Positions 26,140 to 33,945 of a stretch of 64,000 bases of DNA are shown here, piece by piece. The position numbers and the translations under genes are program-made. This DNA comes from Actinomadura syzygii (GTDB taxonomy: Bacteria; Actinomycetota; Actinomycetes; Streptosporangiales; Streptosporangiaceae), in the NCBI RefSeq assembly GCF_008085905.1, contig NZ_VSFF01000004.1:1-64000 (forward strand). Direction: 5' to 3'. The notes under the pieces are model-generated. The model worked only from the letters and a program-made list of their open reading frames with translations, did no database searches and had not been told where the DNA came from. Every line of letters starts with the position of its first letter. The stretch's first letter is position 1.

Positions 26140-26904
26140 ATGAGCGAGACACCGTCCACGGACGCCCCCACGAACGCGAAGCAGCGGGTCGCACTGGTCA
26201 CCGGTGCGGCGGGCGGGCTCGGGCGGGAGTTCGCGATCGCCCTCGCCCGGCGCGGCCACCTCGTCGCCGGACTCGACCTCGCCGACCAGTCCGGCACCGC
26301 GGAACTGGTCGGCGAGTCCTTCCACCCCGTCCGCGCGGACGTGACCGACCCGGACGAGGTCCAGGCCGCGGTCGAGGAGGCCGCGGCCCGGTTCGGCGGC
26401 CTGCACATCCTCGTCAACAACGCCGGGGTGTACCCGCCGCTGGAGTTCGAGGAGACGACGCTGGAGGACTGGCGCCGCATCATGCGGGTCAACCTCGACG
26501 GGCCGTTCCTCGTGACCCGGGCCGCGCTGCCGCACATGAAGGCCGCCGGCTGGGGACGGGTCGTCAACATCGTCTCGGCGGTCGTGTTCCTCGGGCCGCC
26601 CGACCTGGTCGCGTACACGACGTCCAAGGCGGGGCTCGTAGGGTTCACGCGGGCCCTGTCGAGCGCGGTCGGCGGGCACGGGATCACGGTGAACGCGATC
26701 TCCCCCGGCCTCACCCGCACCGAGACCGCGGCCCGCACGACCGGCGCGGACGGCGGCTTCGAGCGGGTGCGCGACCTGCAGGTGATCCGGGCGGTGGAGG
26801 AGCCGGGCGACCTCGTGTCCACGCTGCTGTACGTGTGCGACGAGGGCAGCGGGTTCCTCACCGGCCAGACGATCAACATCGACGGCGGCTCGGCGAAGCA
26901 CTGA
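26140..26904 (+). CDS. short-chain dehydrogenase/reductase (SDR)
   Basis: The 254-aa classical SDR has the Rossmann motif TGAAGGLG (residues 21-28), NNAG, the catalytic Ser-Tyr-Lys (IVSAVV; YTTSK) and the C-terminal LTGQTINIDGG signature. The ATG at 26140 (MSETPSTDAP) is preferred over one at 26089. It lies 55 bp upstream of the ThDP-enzyme gene and probably oxidises or reduces an alcohol/ketone in the same pathway; for mandelate-like routes it could supply the 2-oxo acid, but this is inference. Confidence 0.9.
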   Translation: MSETPSTDAPTNAKQRVALVTGAAGGLGREFAIALARRGHLVAGLDLADQSGTAELVGESFHPVRADVTDPDEVQAAVEEAAARFGGLHILVNNAGVYPPLEFEETTLEDWRRIMRVNLDGPFLVTRAALPHMKAAGWGRVVNIVSAVVFLGPPDLVAYTTSKAGLVGFTRALSSAVGGHGITVNAISPGLTRTETAARTTGADGGFERVRDLQVIRAVEEPGDLVSTLLYVCDEGSGFLTGQTINIDGGSAKH

Positions 26905-26959
26905 ACCGCCGTCCGGAACACGCGCGAACCGCCCCGGACGGGGCGTGGAAAGGCAGGAC

Positions 26960-28600
26960 ATGAGGCCGATCGAGGCGCTGCTGGAGATCGCCCGGGACGA
27001 GGGCGTGACCCGGATCTTCGGCAACCCCGGCACGACCGAGCTCCCCCTGATGGACGCCCTGGTGGACGCCCCCGACCTGGAGTACGTGCTGGGCCTCCAG
27101 GAATGCTCCGTCGTGGCGATGGCCGACGGGTACGCGCGGGCGACCGGGCGGACGTCCCTCGTCAGCCTGCACGTCGCGGCGGGCGTCGCGAACGGGCTGA
27201 TCGGGATGCTGAACGCGCTGCGCTCCCGCACCCCGATGGTGATCGTCGCCGGGCAGCAGGACAGGCGGCACCTCATCCAGGACCCGATGCTGTCCGGCGA
27301 CCTGGTGGGGCTCGCGGCGGCGGCGACCAAGCAGGCGATCGAGGTGCAGCACGCCTACGACCTGCCGATCGTGCTGCGGCGCGCGTTCGCGCTGGCGGCC
27401 CGGCCGCCCGCCGGACCGGTCCTCGTCTCGGTCCCGATGGACCTGCTGGACGAGGCGACGGACGTCGCCGTCCCGGCGCGGTCCCCGGTGTCCGGCCCCG
27501 GCCCGGCCGACGTCGCGGCGGCGGTGGAGCTGCTCGCGGCGGCCGAGCGTCCGGTGATCATCGCGGGCGACGCGGTCGGCCGCACCGGCGCGGTCGCCGA
27601 CCTCGTCGCCCTCGCCGAGCGGCTCGGCGCCGCCGTCCACCACCAGCCGATGAACGACGGGATCGACTTCCCCACCGGGCATCCGCTGTACGCGGGGATG
27701 CTGGTGCCGCGCAACGCCGCCATCCGCGAGACCCTCTCGCAGTACGACGCGGCGCTGATCGTGGGCTGCCACGCCTTCATGGCGCACCATTACACGCCCG
27801 GGCCCGCCGTGCCCGACGCGCTGCCGATCGTCCAGCTCGACGAGGACCCGGCGGAGATCGGCCGGAACTTCGCCGTCCGCGAGGGCCTGACCGGCGACCT
27901 GCCGGGGACGCTGCGGGCGCTCGCCGACCGGCTGGACGGCCGCGTCCCCGACGCGCGGGAACGCGCCGCGCGGCTCGCCGAGCGGCACGCCCGGCTGCGG
28001 GAGGGGCCCGAGTCGGCCGCGCTGGCGGCGTACGGGCCGTCCCCGATGGACCCGGGGGCCGCCGCGCACGCCGTCGCCGCCGGGCTCCCGGACGACGCGA
28101 TCGTCGTCGAGGAGGCGATCACCACCGGGCTGAAGCTGCGCGCCGTCCTGCGGCAGGACCGTCCCGGGTCGTACGTGCACACGGTCGGCGGCGGGCTCGG
28201 CTGGGGCATCGGCGCGGCGGTCGGCACCCGGCTCGGCAGCGGGGACCGCCCGGTCATCGCCGTCCTCGGCGACGGCTGCGCCATGTTCGGCCTCCAGGGC
28301 CTGTGGAGCGCAGCCCGCTACGGGACGCCCGTCGCGTTCGTCGTCATGAACAACGGCGAATACCGCACGTTGAAGAACACTCTCGACGAAGGCGGCGGCG
28401 CATCGGCCAAACACGGGCAGTATGTGGGCATGGACCTCGCTCCTCCCGCGCTCGACTGGCAGAGCGCCGCGCGGCTGTTCGGCATCCGCTCCGTCCGCCC
28501 CGGCTCGGCGGACGAGCTGCGCGACGCCGTCGCCGCCGTCAAGGACCTGGACGCCCCCCTCCTCATCGAGGCCCCGATCACCGGCCACGAGCCCCGATGA
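26960..28600 (+). CDS. ThDP-dependent enzyme, benzoylformate-decarboxylase-like
   Basis: The 546-aa enzyme has the three-domain ThDP fold: Glu48 in LQECSVVAMADGYARATG activates the cofactor, the ThDP/Mg motif runs from GDG (437-439) to NN (464-465), and the middle domain is intact. Overall spacing follows benzoylformate decarboxylase (MdlC). His71 in LHVAAGVAN corresponds to the catalytic His70, but Thr25 in NPGTTELP replaces Ser26 of the Pseudomonas enzyme. A decarboxylase or carboligase for an aryl or branched 2-oxo acid is likely. The ATG at 26960 follows AAAGGCAGGA. Its TGA overlaps the start of an 81-bp repeat ORF. Confidence 0.85.
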   Translation: MRPIEALLEIARDEGVTRIFGNPGTTELPLMDALVDAPDLEYVLGLQECSVVAMADGYARATGRTSLVSLHVAAGVANGLIGMLNALRSRTPMVIVAGQQDRRHLIQDPMLSGDLVGLAAAATKQAIEVQHAYDLPIVLRRAFALAARPPAGPVLVSVPMDLLDEATDVAVPARSPVSGPGPADVAAAVELLAAAERPVIIAGDAVGRTGAVADLVALAERLGAAVHHQPMNDGIDFPTGHPLYAGMLVPRNAAIRETLSQYDAALIVGCHAFMAHHYTPGPAVPDALPIVQLDEDPAEIGRNFAVREGLTGDLPGTLRALADRLDGRVPDARERAARLAERHARLREGPESAALAAYGPSPMDPGAAAHAVAAGLPDDAIVVEEAITTGLKLRAVLRQDRPGSYVHTVGGGLGWGIGAAVGTRLGSGDRPVIAVLGDGCAMFGLQGLWSAARYGTPVAFVVMNNGEYRTLKNTLDEGGGASAKHGQYVGMDLAPPALDWQSAARLFGIRSVRPGSADELRDAVAAVKDLDAPLLIEAPITGHEPR

Positions 28601-28677
28601 CCGCTGCGAGGCGAGGATCCCCGAGCCCCCTCCGAGGGGGCCCGGGGGTCGTTCTCTGGAGAGGTAGGGCCTGGTGA
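28597..28677 (+). repeat. 81-bp repeat / 26-codon ORF, copy D
   Basis: This copy starts on the stop codon of the ThDP enzyme gene (ATGA, 28597-28600), runs exactly 26 sense codons (MTAARRGSP at the start, RGRAW at the end) and closes TGGTGA. The GTG inside that (28674) is in frame with the IclR gene, and GGAGAGG precedes it by a typical distance. The design is the same as for copies A and B at 6.2 kb, in an unrelated locus. Confidence 0.5.
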
Positions 28678-28739
28678 GGGGCCCGGCGCTCGGATTTCCG
28701 GCCCTTGCCGACGGGCGCGATCACCGCGACCATCGAGAG

Positions 28740-29534
28740 ATGGAACTCCAGGACCCGGACGGCGAGCCGCCGCGCTCGGTGCTCGCCCGCGGCCTCAGCC
28801 TGCTGGACGCGTTCGGGTCCGGCGACACCGAGCTGAACCTGACCGAGCTCGCCGCCCGCACCGGGCTGCCGAAGCCGACCGCGCACCGGCTGCTCAGCGA
28901 GCTGGTGCGGTGGGGCGGCGTCGAGCGGACCCCGACCGGCTACCGGCTGAGCATGCGGCTGTTCGTGCTCGGCCAGCGCGCGCCCCGGCCGCGCGGGCTG
29001 CGCGAGGCCGCCCTCCCCTACCTGGAGGACCTGTACGAGGCGACGCACGAGAACATCCACCTCGCCGTCCTCGACGGGACGGACACGCTCTTCCTGGAGA
29101 AGGTCAGCGGCCGCCGCTCCATGCCCATCGTGTCCCGGGTGGGCGGGCGGCTGCCCGCGTACTGCACGGCGACGGGCAAGCTGTTCCTCGCGCTCGGCCC
29201 GCCGGACCGGCTGCAACGCGTCCTGGACGCCGGGCTCGTCCGGTACACGCCGCACACGATCATCATGCCGGGCCTGCTCCAGCGGGAGCTGGCCCGGACC
29301 GCCGAGCGCGGCTACGCCGTGAACCGGGAGGAGTCGGAGGCCGGGGTGTCCGCCGTGGCGGCCCCGGTCCTCGACCACCGGCGCCGCGCGATCGCCGCGA
29401 TCTCGATCACCGGGAACGTGTGCCGGCTCGACCTCGACCGGCTGGCGCCCGCCGTCCGCACGGCGGCGCTGGCCCTGTCCCGGGAGATCGCGCGGGAGAG
29501 CGCCGCCGAGATGAAAATGGGGATTCCCCGGTGA
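28740..29534 (+). CDS. IclR-family transcriptional regulator
   Basis: The 264-aa regulator has an N-terminal winged helix (SVLARGLSLLDAF through PTAHRLLSELVRWGGVERT, about residues 12-60) and a C-terminal GAF-like effector domain (HENIHLAVLDG, RLPAYCTATGKLFLA, RGYAVNREESEAGVSAVAAPV). It most likely senses an intermediate of the upstream LLM/SDR/ThDP pathway. The ATG at 28740 fits the family; GTG at 28674, overlapping the repeat ORF, is a longer alternative that would add 22 residues. Its stop codon lies inside the terminator stem. Confidence 0.9.
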   Translation: MELQDPDGEPPRSVLARGLSLLDAFGSGDTELNLTELAARTGLPKPTAHRLLSELVRWGGVERTPTGYRLSMRLFVLGQRAPRPRGLREAALPYLEDLYEATHENIHLAVLDGTDTLFLEKVSGRRSMPIVSRVGGRLPAYCTATGKLFLALGPPDRLQRVLDAGLVRYTPHTIIMPGLLQRELARTAERGYAVNREESEAGVSAVAAPVLDHRRRAIAAISITGNVCRLDLDRLAPAVRTAALALSREIARESAAEMKMGIPR

Positions 29535-29559
29535 GGTGACACCGGGGAATCCCCTTTTT
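29519..29559 (+). terminator. strong rho-independent terminator overlapping the iclR stop
   Basis: A perfect 15-bp stem (arms 29519-29533 and 29540-29554, GGGGATTCCCCGGTG on the left) with a 6-nt loop is followed by TTTTT. The iclR stop codon (29532-29534) sits in the left arm and loop, so a ribosome finishing iclR would cover the hairpin. This is the cleanest intrinsic terminator in the window. Confidence 0.95.
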
Positions 29560-29725
29560 CCATGCACCGGCAGCCCTGTGCCGGGTCTAGGCGAGACCTG
29601 GCGGTGCGTCCCCTGGGACGGCGCGGGCTCGGCGATCACGCTCTTTCGTCACGCTCGGTGATCGAGAGCCTCCGCACGGGCTGCTTCACGCCGCCCTCGG
29701 GAACACGTCCGCGTACGGCCTCAGG

Positions 29726-30379
29726 TCATGAGCCGAACGGCTTCGGCGCGCCCTTCTTGCCGGCGCCGGAGCCCCACTTGAGGACCTCCCACTTGACGCC
29801 CTTGATGTGGCCCGCGCTCGTGCCGGCGTTGTACTTGCTGTCGGGCTTCTTGCCGTCGAGCAGGTACCGGAAGGTGTAGGTGTCGAGGTCGAGCATGACG
29901 CCCTTGTGGGACGGCGTGCCCGGACCGCGGTCGCCGACGAAGCCGGTGATGCTGCGGCCCTTGTAGGTGACCTTGACCTTGGTGTGCATCGGCCAGCTCG
30001 GGCTGGCGAACAGGCCCTTCTGCATCGGCTTCCCGCCGGCGGGGGCGCCGGTGTCGCCGTTCACGCCGGACCCGTCGTCCCAGAAGTAGGACGCGGTGGT
30101 CTTGCCGCTCAGCAGGACCCTGGGGTCCTTCTTCGCGCTCTTGGCGTCCGGCGCGGAGTCGCGCTTGGAGTCCGCCTTCGGCAGGCCCAGGTCGGACTTG
30201 CCGAGCGCCTGCTTGTCGGACGTCTTGTGCTGCTGGGAGGCCACCGCCTCCTGGGTCAGGAACTGCTTCTTGCCGGGAGCGGAGTCATCGCTGGCGGCGG
30301 CTACGCCTGCCACGAGCATGCCCGCGAGGGCGGTGCCGGTGACGCCGGTGAGGATGACGTTGATCGCTCGCTGCTGCAT
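29726..30379 (-). CDS. secreted double-psi beta-barrel (RlpA-like) protein
   Basis: The 217-aa protein has a signal peptide (INVILTGVTGTALAGMLVAGVAAA), a basic Lys/Asp/Ala-rich linker (about 32-85) and a C-terminal domain. In that domain ASYFWDDGSGVNGD, KVKVTYKGRSITGFVGDRGPG and GVMLDLDTYTF follow the pattern of RlpA/expansin-type DPBB folds. The DRGPG motif with its Asp is the family's usual active-site segment. It probably binds or cleaves cell-wall glycan. AAAGGA precedes the ATG. Upstream on this strand is a very long non-coding region, so a long regulated leader is possible. Confidence 0.75.
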   Translation of the reverse strand: MQQRAINVILTGVTGTALAGMLVAGVAAASDDSAPGKKQFLTQEAVASQQHKTSDKQALGKSDLGLPKADSKRDSAPDAKSAKKDPRVLLSGKTTASYFWDDGSGVNGDTGAPAGGKPMQKGLFASPSWPMHTKVKVTYKGRSITGFVGDRGPGTPSHKGVMLDLDTYTFRYLLDGKKPDSKYNAGTSAGHIKGVKWEVLKWGSGAGKKGAPKPFGS

Positions 30380-30720
30380 GAAAGTCCTTTGTTCGGGGTA
30401 CAGGGCTGCCGTTCCACACCGGGCGGCCTTGGGAGGCCGGTTATCCGGGCAGGGGGAAACGGCTTCCGAGACTTCGAGACTCGGGATGGACCGCCGCGAG
30501 AAATCCGCTCGAACGACCCGCGGGCATGGCGGACCGCGCTCACGTGCACAGGCACACGGCCGTCATTGGACGTGCGTGTCACGCGAACTTCGATGAAGCG
30601 GAAGGAATGCCGACCGGGGGCTCATTGGCTCGGCCCGGTGCACGGCCGGTGCATGGTGCGACCGTGTTCGGCTGAGTGGATCCCGCCTGGCGGGCGGGAA
30701 GCGACGGTTCTGCGTTCAGC

Positions 30721-30780
30721 CAGGTCAACGGTTCATTGACCCTGACCTGACGTTGACTATATACGGCATTACCGTACTTT
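30721..30780 (+). promoter_or_regulatory. promoter with clustered dyads ahead of the structured non-coding region
   Basis: TTGACT (30753-30758), 16 bp and TACTTT (30775-30780) make a sigma-70-like promoter on the plus strand. Just upstream is the inverted repeat CAGGTCA-N15-TGACCTG (30721-30749), and a second overlapping dyad GTCAACG/CGTTGAC spans 30724-30757, reaching the -35. A further dyad TACGG-N5-CCGTA lies in the spacer. This density of dyads looks like an operator. A minus-strand promoter (TATATA) can also be drawn in the same bases. Confidence 0.45.
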
Positions 30781-31130
30781 CGCCAAACCGGGGTTTTCTT
30801 TACCTTTGACTAGGTAGATCTTTTTCTCCGGTGATGGCCTGAACGCCTTTCCCATAAGGCTTTCGGGCCAGTCGCCGGGTGTCTCCGGCAACGAAAAGGA
30901 TCTTTAAGTCGGCTTGACGAAGGGTGATTCTGGTGTGACCCAGGTCTCGGCTCACCGGGACGTGCTAGGGCGCTATGGCCCACGTCACAAGGTGCTCGGC
31001 ATAAACAGAGCCGGAAACGCTGAGCGGGCCCGCTATAGGTCCGCGAAGGGTCAAGGCCAAGTAAGCCTCAGGGATAGGAACCGGGGCCGGGCGCGGGATG
31101 TTCCCGCGGCGCGGAGCCGGGCCCGATCGG
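30781..31130 (+). ncRNA. candidate structured non-coding RNA (class unknown)
   Basis: No gene fits here, and the DNA is visibly less GC-rich than its surroundings. A 10-bp stem with one G-U pair (GATCTTTTTC 30817-30826 / GAAAAGGATC 30893-30902) encloses a compound hairpin (TGGCC/GGCCA at 30835-30839 and 30866-30870, capped by GCCTT/AAGGC) and a second hairpin (GCCGG/CCGGC, 30874-30889). Further hairpins follow: GACGTG...CACGTC near 30959-30986 and GCGGGA/TCCCGC near 31094-31107. CCGGTGA (30828-30834) could alternatively pair with TCACCGG (30952-30958). The G-U pair favours a plus-strand RNA. No known family signature is visible. Confidence 0.4.
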
Positions 31131-31351
31131 CGCGCGGCTAGGCCCTGTAGGGCACGAGTGGACGCTTGATCCCCAGTGCGCATGGGCCGTCCGCGCGGAA
31201 GGCGGTTACGGGCCGAGGCGCGGTTGAGGGTCGAACCGGGAGCGCGCCAAGGCGGGGGCGCGGGCCGAGGGGCGAGCCAAGAGGGCAGGCCGAGACGAGC
31301 GGGCAGGCCCCCGCGGCGAGGATGCGGGCCGAGGCTGGGCTGCGGGCCGGT
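31131..31351. other. GC-rich spacer with short degenerate repeats
   Basis: This spacer has no gene. It contains several imperfect copies of GGGCCGAGG (near 31212, 31261, 31288 and 31327) in purine-rich context, just downstream of the Tyr/Pro-repeat protein gene on the minus strand. I see no clear terminator. Confidence 0.4.
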
Positions 31352-31954
31352 TCAGTGCGTCGGGTAGACGGACGGCAGGAGCGGCGTGGGGCCCGTCCCG
31401 CCGGGGAAGATCTGGCCGCCCTGCTGCGGCTGGACGAAGGGGGCCTCCGCGTACGGCGCCTGCGCGTACCCGGGCTCGGCGTACGCGGGCTGGCCGTACG
31501 CGGGCTGGCCGTACGCGGGCTCGGCGTAGGCGGCGGACTCGGCGTACCCGGGATCGGCGTACCCAGGCTCGACATAGCCGGGCTCGGCGTAGGTGGGCTG
31601 CCCGAACGGCGACACGGCGGTCACCACGGGACCCTGCGCGGCCGGAACGGCCTGGGCCGTGGGCGGCGGCGGGCTGGACGTGCCGGACGGCGGCACATGC
31701 GTGCCCTCGACCCGGAACGGCTCCGCGGCGGGCGCGGCTCCCCGCTCCATCCGGCGCTCGGCCAGCAGGGCCATGAGCGCGTGGGCGGTGTCGGCGTCCA
31801 TGCGCAAGAGGACGCTGGGCCTTCCCGCCTGGTCGACGAACGGGGAGACCGACGGGGCTGCCGGCAGCTGCGGCAGTGCCGCGCGCATCTCCTCACGGAG
31901 ATCCTGGGCAAGCCTCAGCGCCTGTCGGTCGCTGTCACTCAAGTGTGCGTTCAT
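31352..31954 (-). CDS. hypothetical protein with Tyr/Pro-rich C-terminal repeats
   Basis: The 200-aa protein has an N-terminal helical half (LSDSDRQALRLAQDLREEM, then DADTAHALMALLAERR). Its C-terminal half (about 115-185) is a run of five-residue repeats of the form YAEPG, YVEPG, YADPG, YAEPA and YGQPA, about a dozen units. There is no signal peptide or membrane segment. Such Tyr/Pro/Gly-Glu tails are usually disordered and can mediate multivalent binding or phase separation. GGAG lies 7 nt before the ATG. I recognise no family. Confidence 0.7.
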   Translation of the reverse strand: MNAHLSDSDRQALRLAQDLREEMRAALPQLPAAPSVSPFVDQAGRPSVLLRMDADTAHALMALLAERRMERGAAPAAEPFRVEGTHVPPSGTSSPPPPTAQAVPAAQGPVVTAVSPFGQPTYAEPGYVEPGYADPGYAESAAYAEPAYGQPAYGQPAYAEPGYAQAPYAEAPFVQPQQGGQIFPGGTGPTPLLPSVYPTH

Positions 31955-32258
31955 CGCGATCTCCGCGGGAGTTCACGTGCGGGGGCCGGGCCTCATCCTG
32001 CTAGGAATAGCGTGCAGGTGCAAGAGCTGATGCACGTGCATTTTCACGGATTCGCCCCGTAACCCGGGTAACGATCGATCGTTCCGAGCCGCTCCAGGAC
32101 GCGCCCACCCGGCGTCCACAACGAGTTGACCTGCACGGATCCGCCGCACTCTCCAGCCCGCACCGCACCGCGCGCTTCCCCTGTCGCGCGCTCGCGGCTC
32201 CGACGTGGGCTTCCAGGGCACGGGCGCGGCGCGAGGGCTCCTCCGGCATGCTGGACCC

Positions 32259-33359
32259 GTGACAGAGACCCTGAGCATCCGCGCGCTGAACCGCGCGACG
32301 CTGGCCCGGCAGCTCCTCCTCGCGCGCGAGGCCGTCTCGGTCGCCGAGGCCGTGGGACGGCTGTGCGGCATGCAGGCGCAGGAGCCCAAGCCCCCGTTCC
32401 TGGGTCTGTGGACGCGGCTCGACGGCTTCGCCGCGTCCGACCTCCACGCGGCCCTGCACGACCGGTCGTTGGTCCGCGCGACCATGATGCGCGCCACGCT
32501 GCACCTCATGACCGACGCCGACTACACGGCGTTCCGTACCGCTATGCAGCCGATGCTGGACGGAGCCCTCCGCGTTCTGGGCGACCGCGCGAAGGGCCTG
32601 GATCTGGATGTGGTCGTTCCAGCGGCACGCTCGCTCTTGCAAGAGAGCCCTCGCACGTTCAACGAGGTGCGCGCCCTGCTCCAGGAACAGTTTCCGGACG
32701 TCAACGACCGGGCGCTCGGATACGCCGTCCGCCTCTGCGTGCCCCTCGTGATGGTGCCCACCGAGGACAGGTGGGGCTTCCCACGCGCATCGCAGTTCAC
32801 TCTGGCCGACACCTGGCTGGGCGCACCTCCGGCGGCCGACGCCGCGATGGACGAACTCATGCTCCGCTACCTGGCCGCCTACGGCCCGGCGTCCGCCGCC
32901 GACGCCCAGACGTGGTCCGGACTACCTGGAACGGGCGAGGCACTGGATCGACTCCGTCCGAGCCTCCAGGTCTTCGCCGACGACAAGGGCCGGGAGCTGT
33001 TCGACCTGCCCGACGCGCCGCGGCCAGATGAGGACACCCCGGTCCCGGCTCGCTTCCTGCCCGAGTTCGACAGCCTCGTCCTGGCGCACGCGGACCGAAG
33101 ACGCATCATCGCCGACGAGCACCGGCCGTCCTTGACGACGAAGAACCTTCGCGTCCGGGCCGTGTTCCTCTGGGACGGCTACGCCCAAGGGATATGGGAG
33201 ACCGAGTACAAGCGCAAGGTGGCGACGCTGCGGTTGCGTCCCTTCGAGCCGCTCCCCCAGGACGCCGTCGAGGCGCTCACGGTCGAGGGAGAGGCGCTGC
33301 TTCGGTTCCTCGAACCGGACGCCAAGGAGACGGTCGTCGCGGTCGCCGACGACGGCTGA
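32259..33359 (+). CDS. winged-helix DNA glycosylase-like protein (AlkZ/AlkX, HTH_42 family)
   Basis: The 366-aa protein belongs to the HTH_42 family containing the alkylpurine glycosylases AlkZ (catalytic QxD) and AlkX/YcaQ (QxQ). Here the segment LCGMQAQEPKPPFLGLWTRL carries QAQ, the AlkX-like form. The family core continues with LVRATMMRATLHLM, ARFLPEFDSLVLAH and VFLWDGYAQGIW. It may remove alkylated bases or unhook crosslinks; many actinomycete members protect producers of DNA-damaging metabolites, but none is evident here. The GTG at 32259 is chosen because the upstream extension is unlike the family. Confidence 0.85.
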   Translation: MTETLSIRALNRATLARQLLLAREAVSVAEAVGRLCGMQAQEPKPPFLGLWTRLDGFAASDLHAALHDRSLVRATMMRATLHLMTDADYTAFRTAMQPMLDGALRVLGDRAKGLDLDVVVPAARSLLQESPRTFNEVRALLQEQFPDVNDRALGYAVRLCVPLVMVPTEDRWGFPRASQFTLADTWLGAPPAADAAMDELMLRYLAAYGPASAADAQTWSGLPGTGEALDRLRPSLQVFADDKGRELFDLPDAPRPDEDTPVPARFLPEFDSLVLAHADRRRIIADEHRPSLTTKNLRVRAVFLWDGYAQGIWETEYKRKVATLRLRPFEPLPQDAVEALTVEGEALLRFLEPDAKETVVAVADDG

Positions 33360-33592
33360 CATGCCGGACGGAGGTAACCAGTGGTTGACGCGACCGGGAC
33401 GAGCGCGGATCCTCGTCGAAAGCGACGAATCCTATCCAGCCCGGCACGCGGGATGGAAGGCTCCAAAGCTCACCACATGCACACATGACGCTACGAGCGT
33501 GGACAACTTCGAATAGTGATCCATCCGAGATCTGGACTGATTGAAAGATCCACCAATTGGGTTCAAGCTGTCTCCGACGTCAGGAATGCCCC

Positions 33593-33625
33593 GCCTGTTC
33601 CTAGCCTGTTCCGAGCCCGTTCCCA
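33593..33625 (+). repeat. three 11-bp direct repeats upstream of a small gene
   Basis: GCCTGTTCCTA, GCCTGTTCCGA and GCCCGTTCCCA stand head to tail with an 11-bp period, about one helical turn, ending 32 bp before the start of the 88-aa gene. A CCGA tandem run follows directly. The arrangement looks like an activator or repressor binding array. The remaining bases between 33360 and 33592 show nothing else that I recognise. Confidence 0.5.
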
Positions 33626-33657
33626 CCGACCGACCGACCGCCGACAGGACACGATCA

Positions 33658-33924
33658 ATGTTCGAGATCTGGGAGACCAGTGAGCCGGCCCGGCTCATCA
33701 GCGACGCGGGGAGCCTGAAGGTGGCGCTGGAGAAGGTCGACACGATGTGCCGACTGCGACACGACCAGGCGGTGGCACACGTGGGCGAGGCCCGCGAGGG
33801 CTACCAGTTCGAGATCAGGGACCATCGCGGCAAGGCTCTCGCACGGCTCAGCTACGTCCCCGACACGTCCCGCGCGTATCAGAGCGTGGTGGTCGAAGAG
33901 ATGCGCGGCGAGGACGACGACTAA
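33658..33924 (+). CDS. small hypothetical protein, 88 aa
   Basis: The protein (MFEIWETSEPARLISDAGSL at the start) is mixed alpha/beta with an acidic end (EEMRGEDDD) and no signal peptide or membrane segment. A central YQFEIRDHRGKALARLSYVPD stretch suggests a small beta-sheet domain. The ATG at 33658 follows AGGA by 8 nt. It is flanked by an upstream direct-repeat array and a downstream intrinsic terminator, so it is a discrete, regulated transcription unit. I do not recognise the family. Confidence 0.75.
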   Translation: MFEIWETSEPARLISDAGSLKVALEKVDTMCRLRHDQAVAHVGEAREGYQFEIRDHRGKALARLSYVPDTSRAYQSVVVEEMRGEDDD

Positions 33925-33945
33925 CGCCTCCCCCGCACCCGCGCA

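Noticed and set aside
30380-31130. A c-di-AMP (ydaO) or cobalamin riboswitch upstream of the secreted cell-wall protein.
   Set aside because: I looked for the conserved ydaO core (CCGACAGCTAAC-type) and the B12 box on both strands and found neither.
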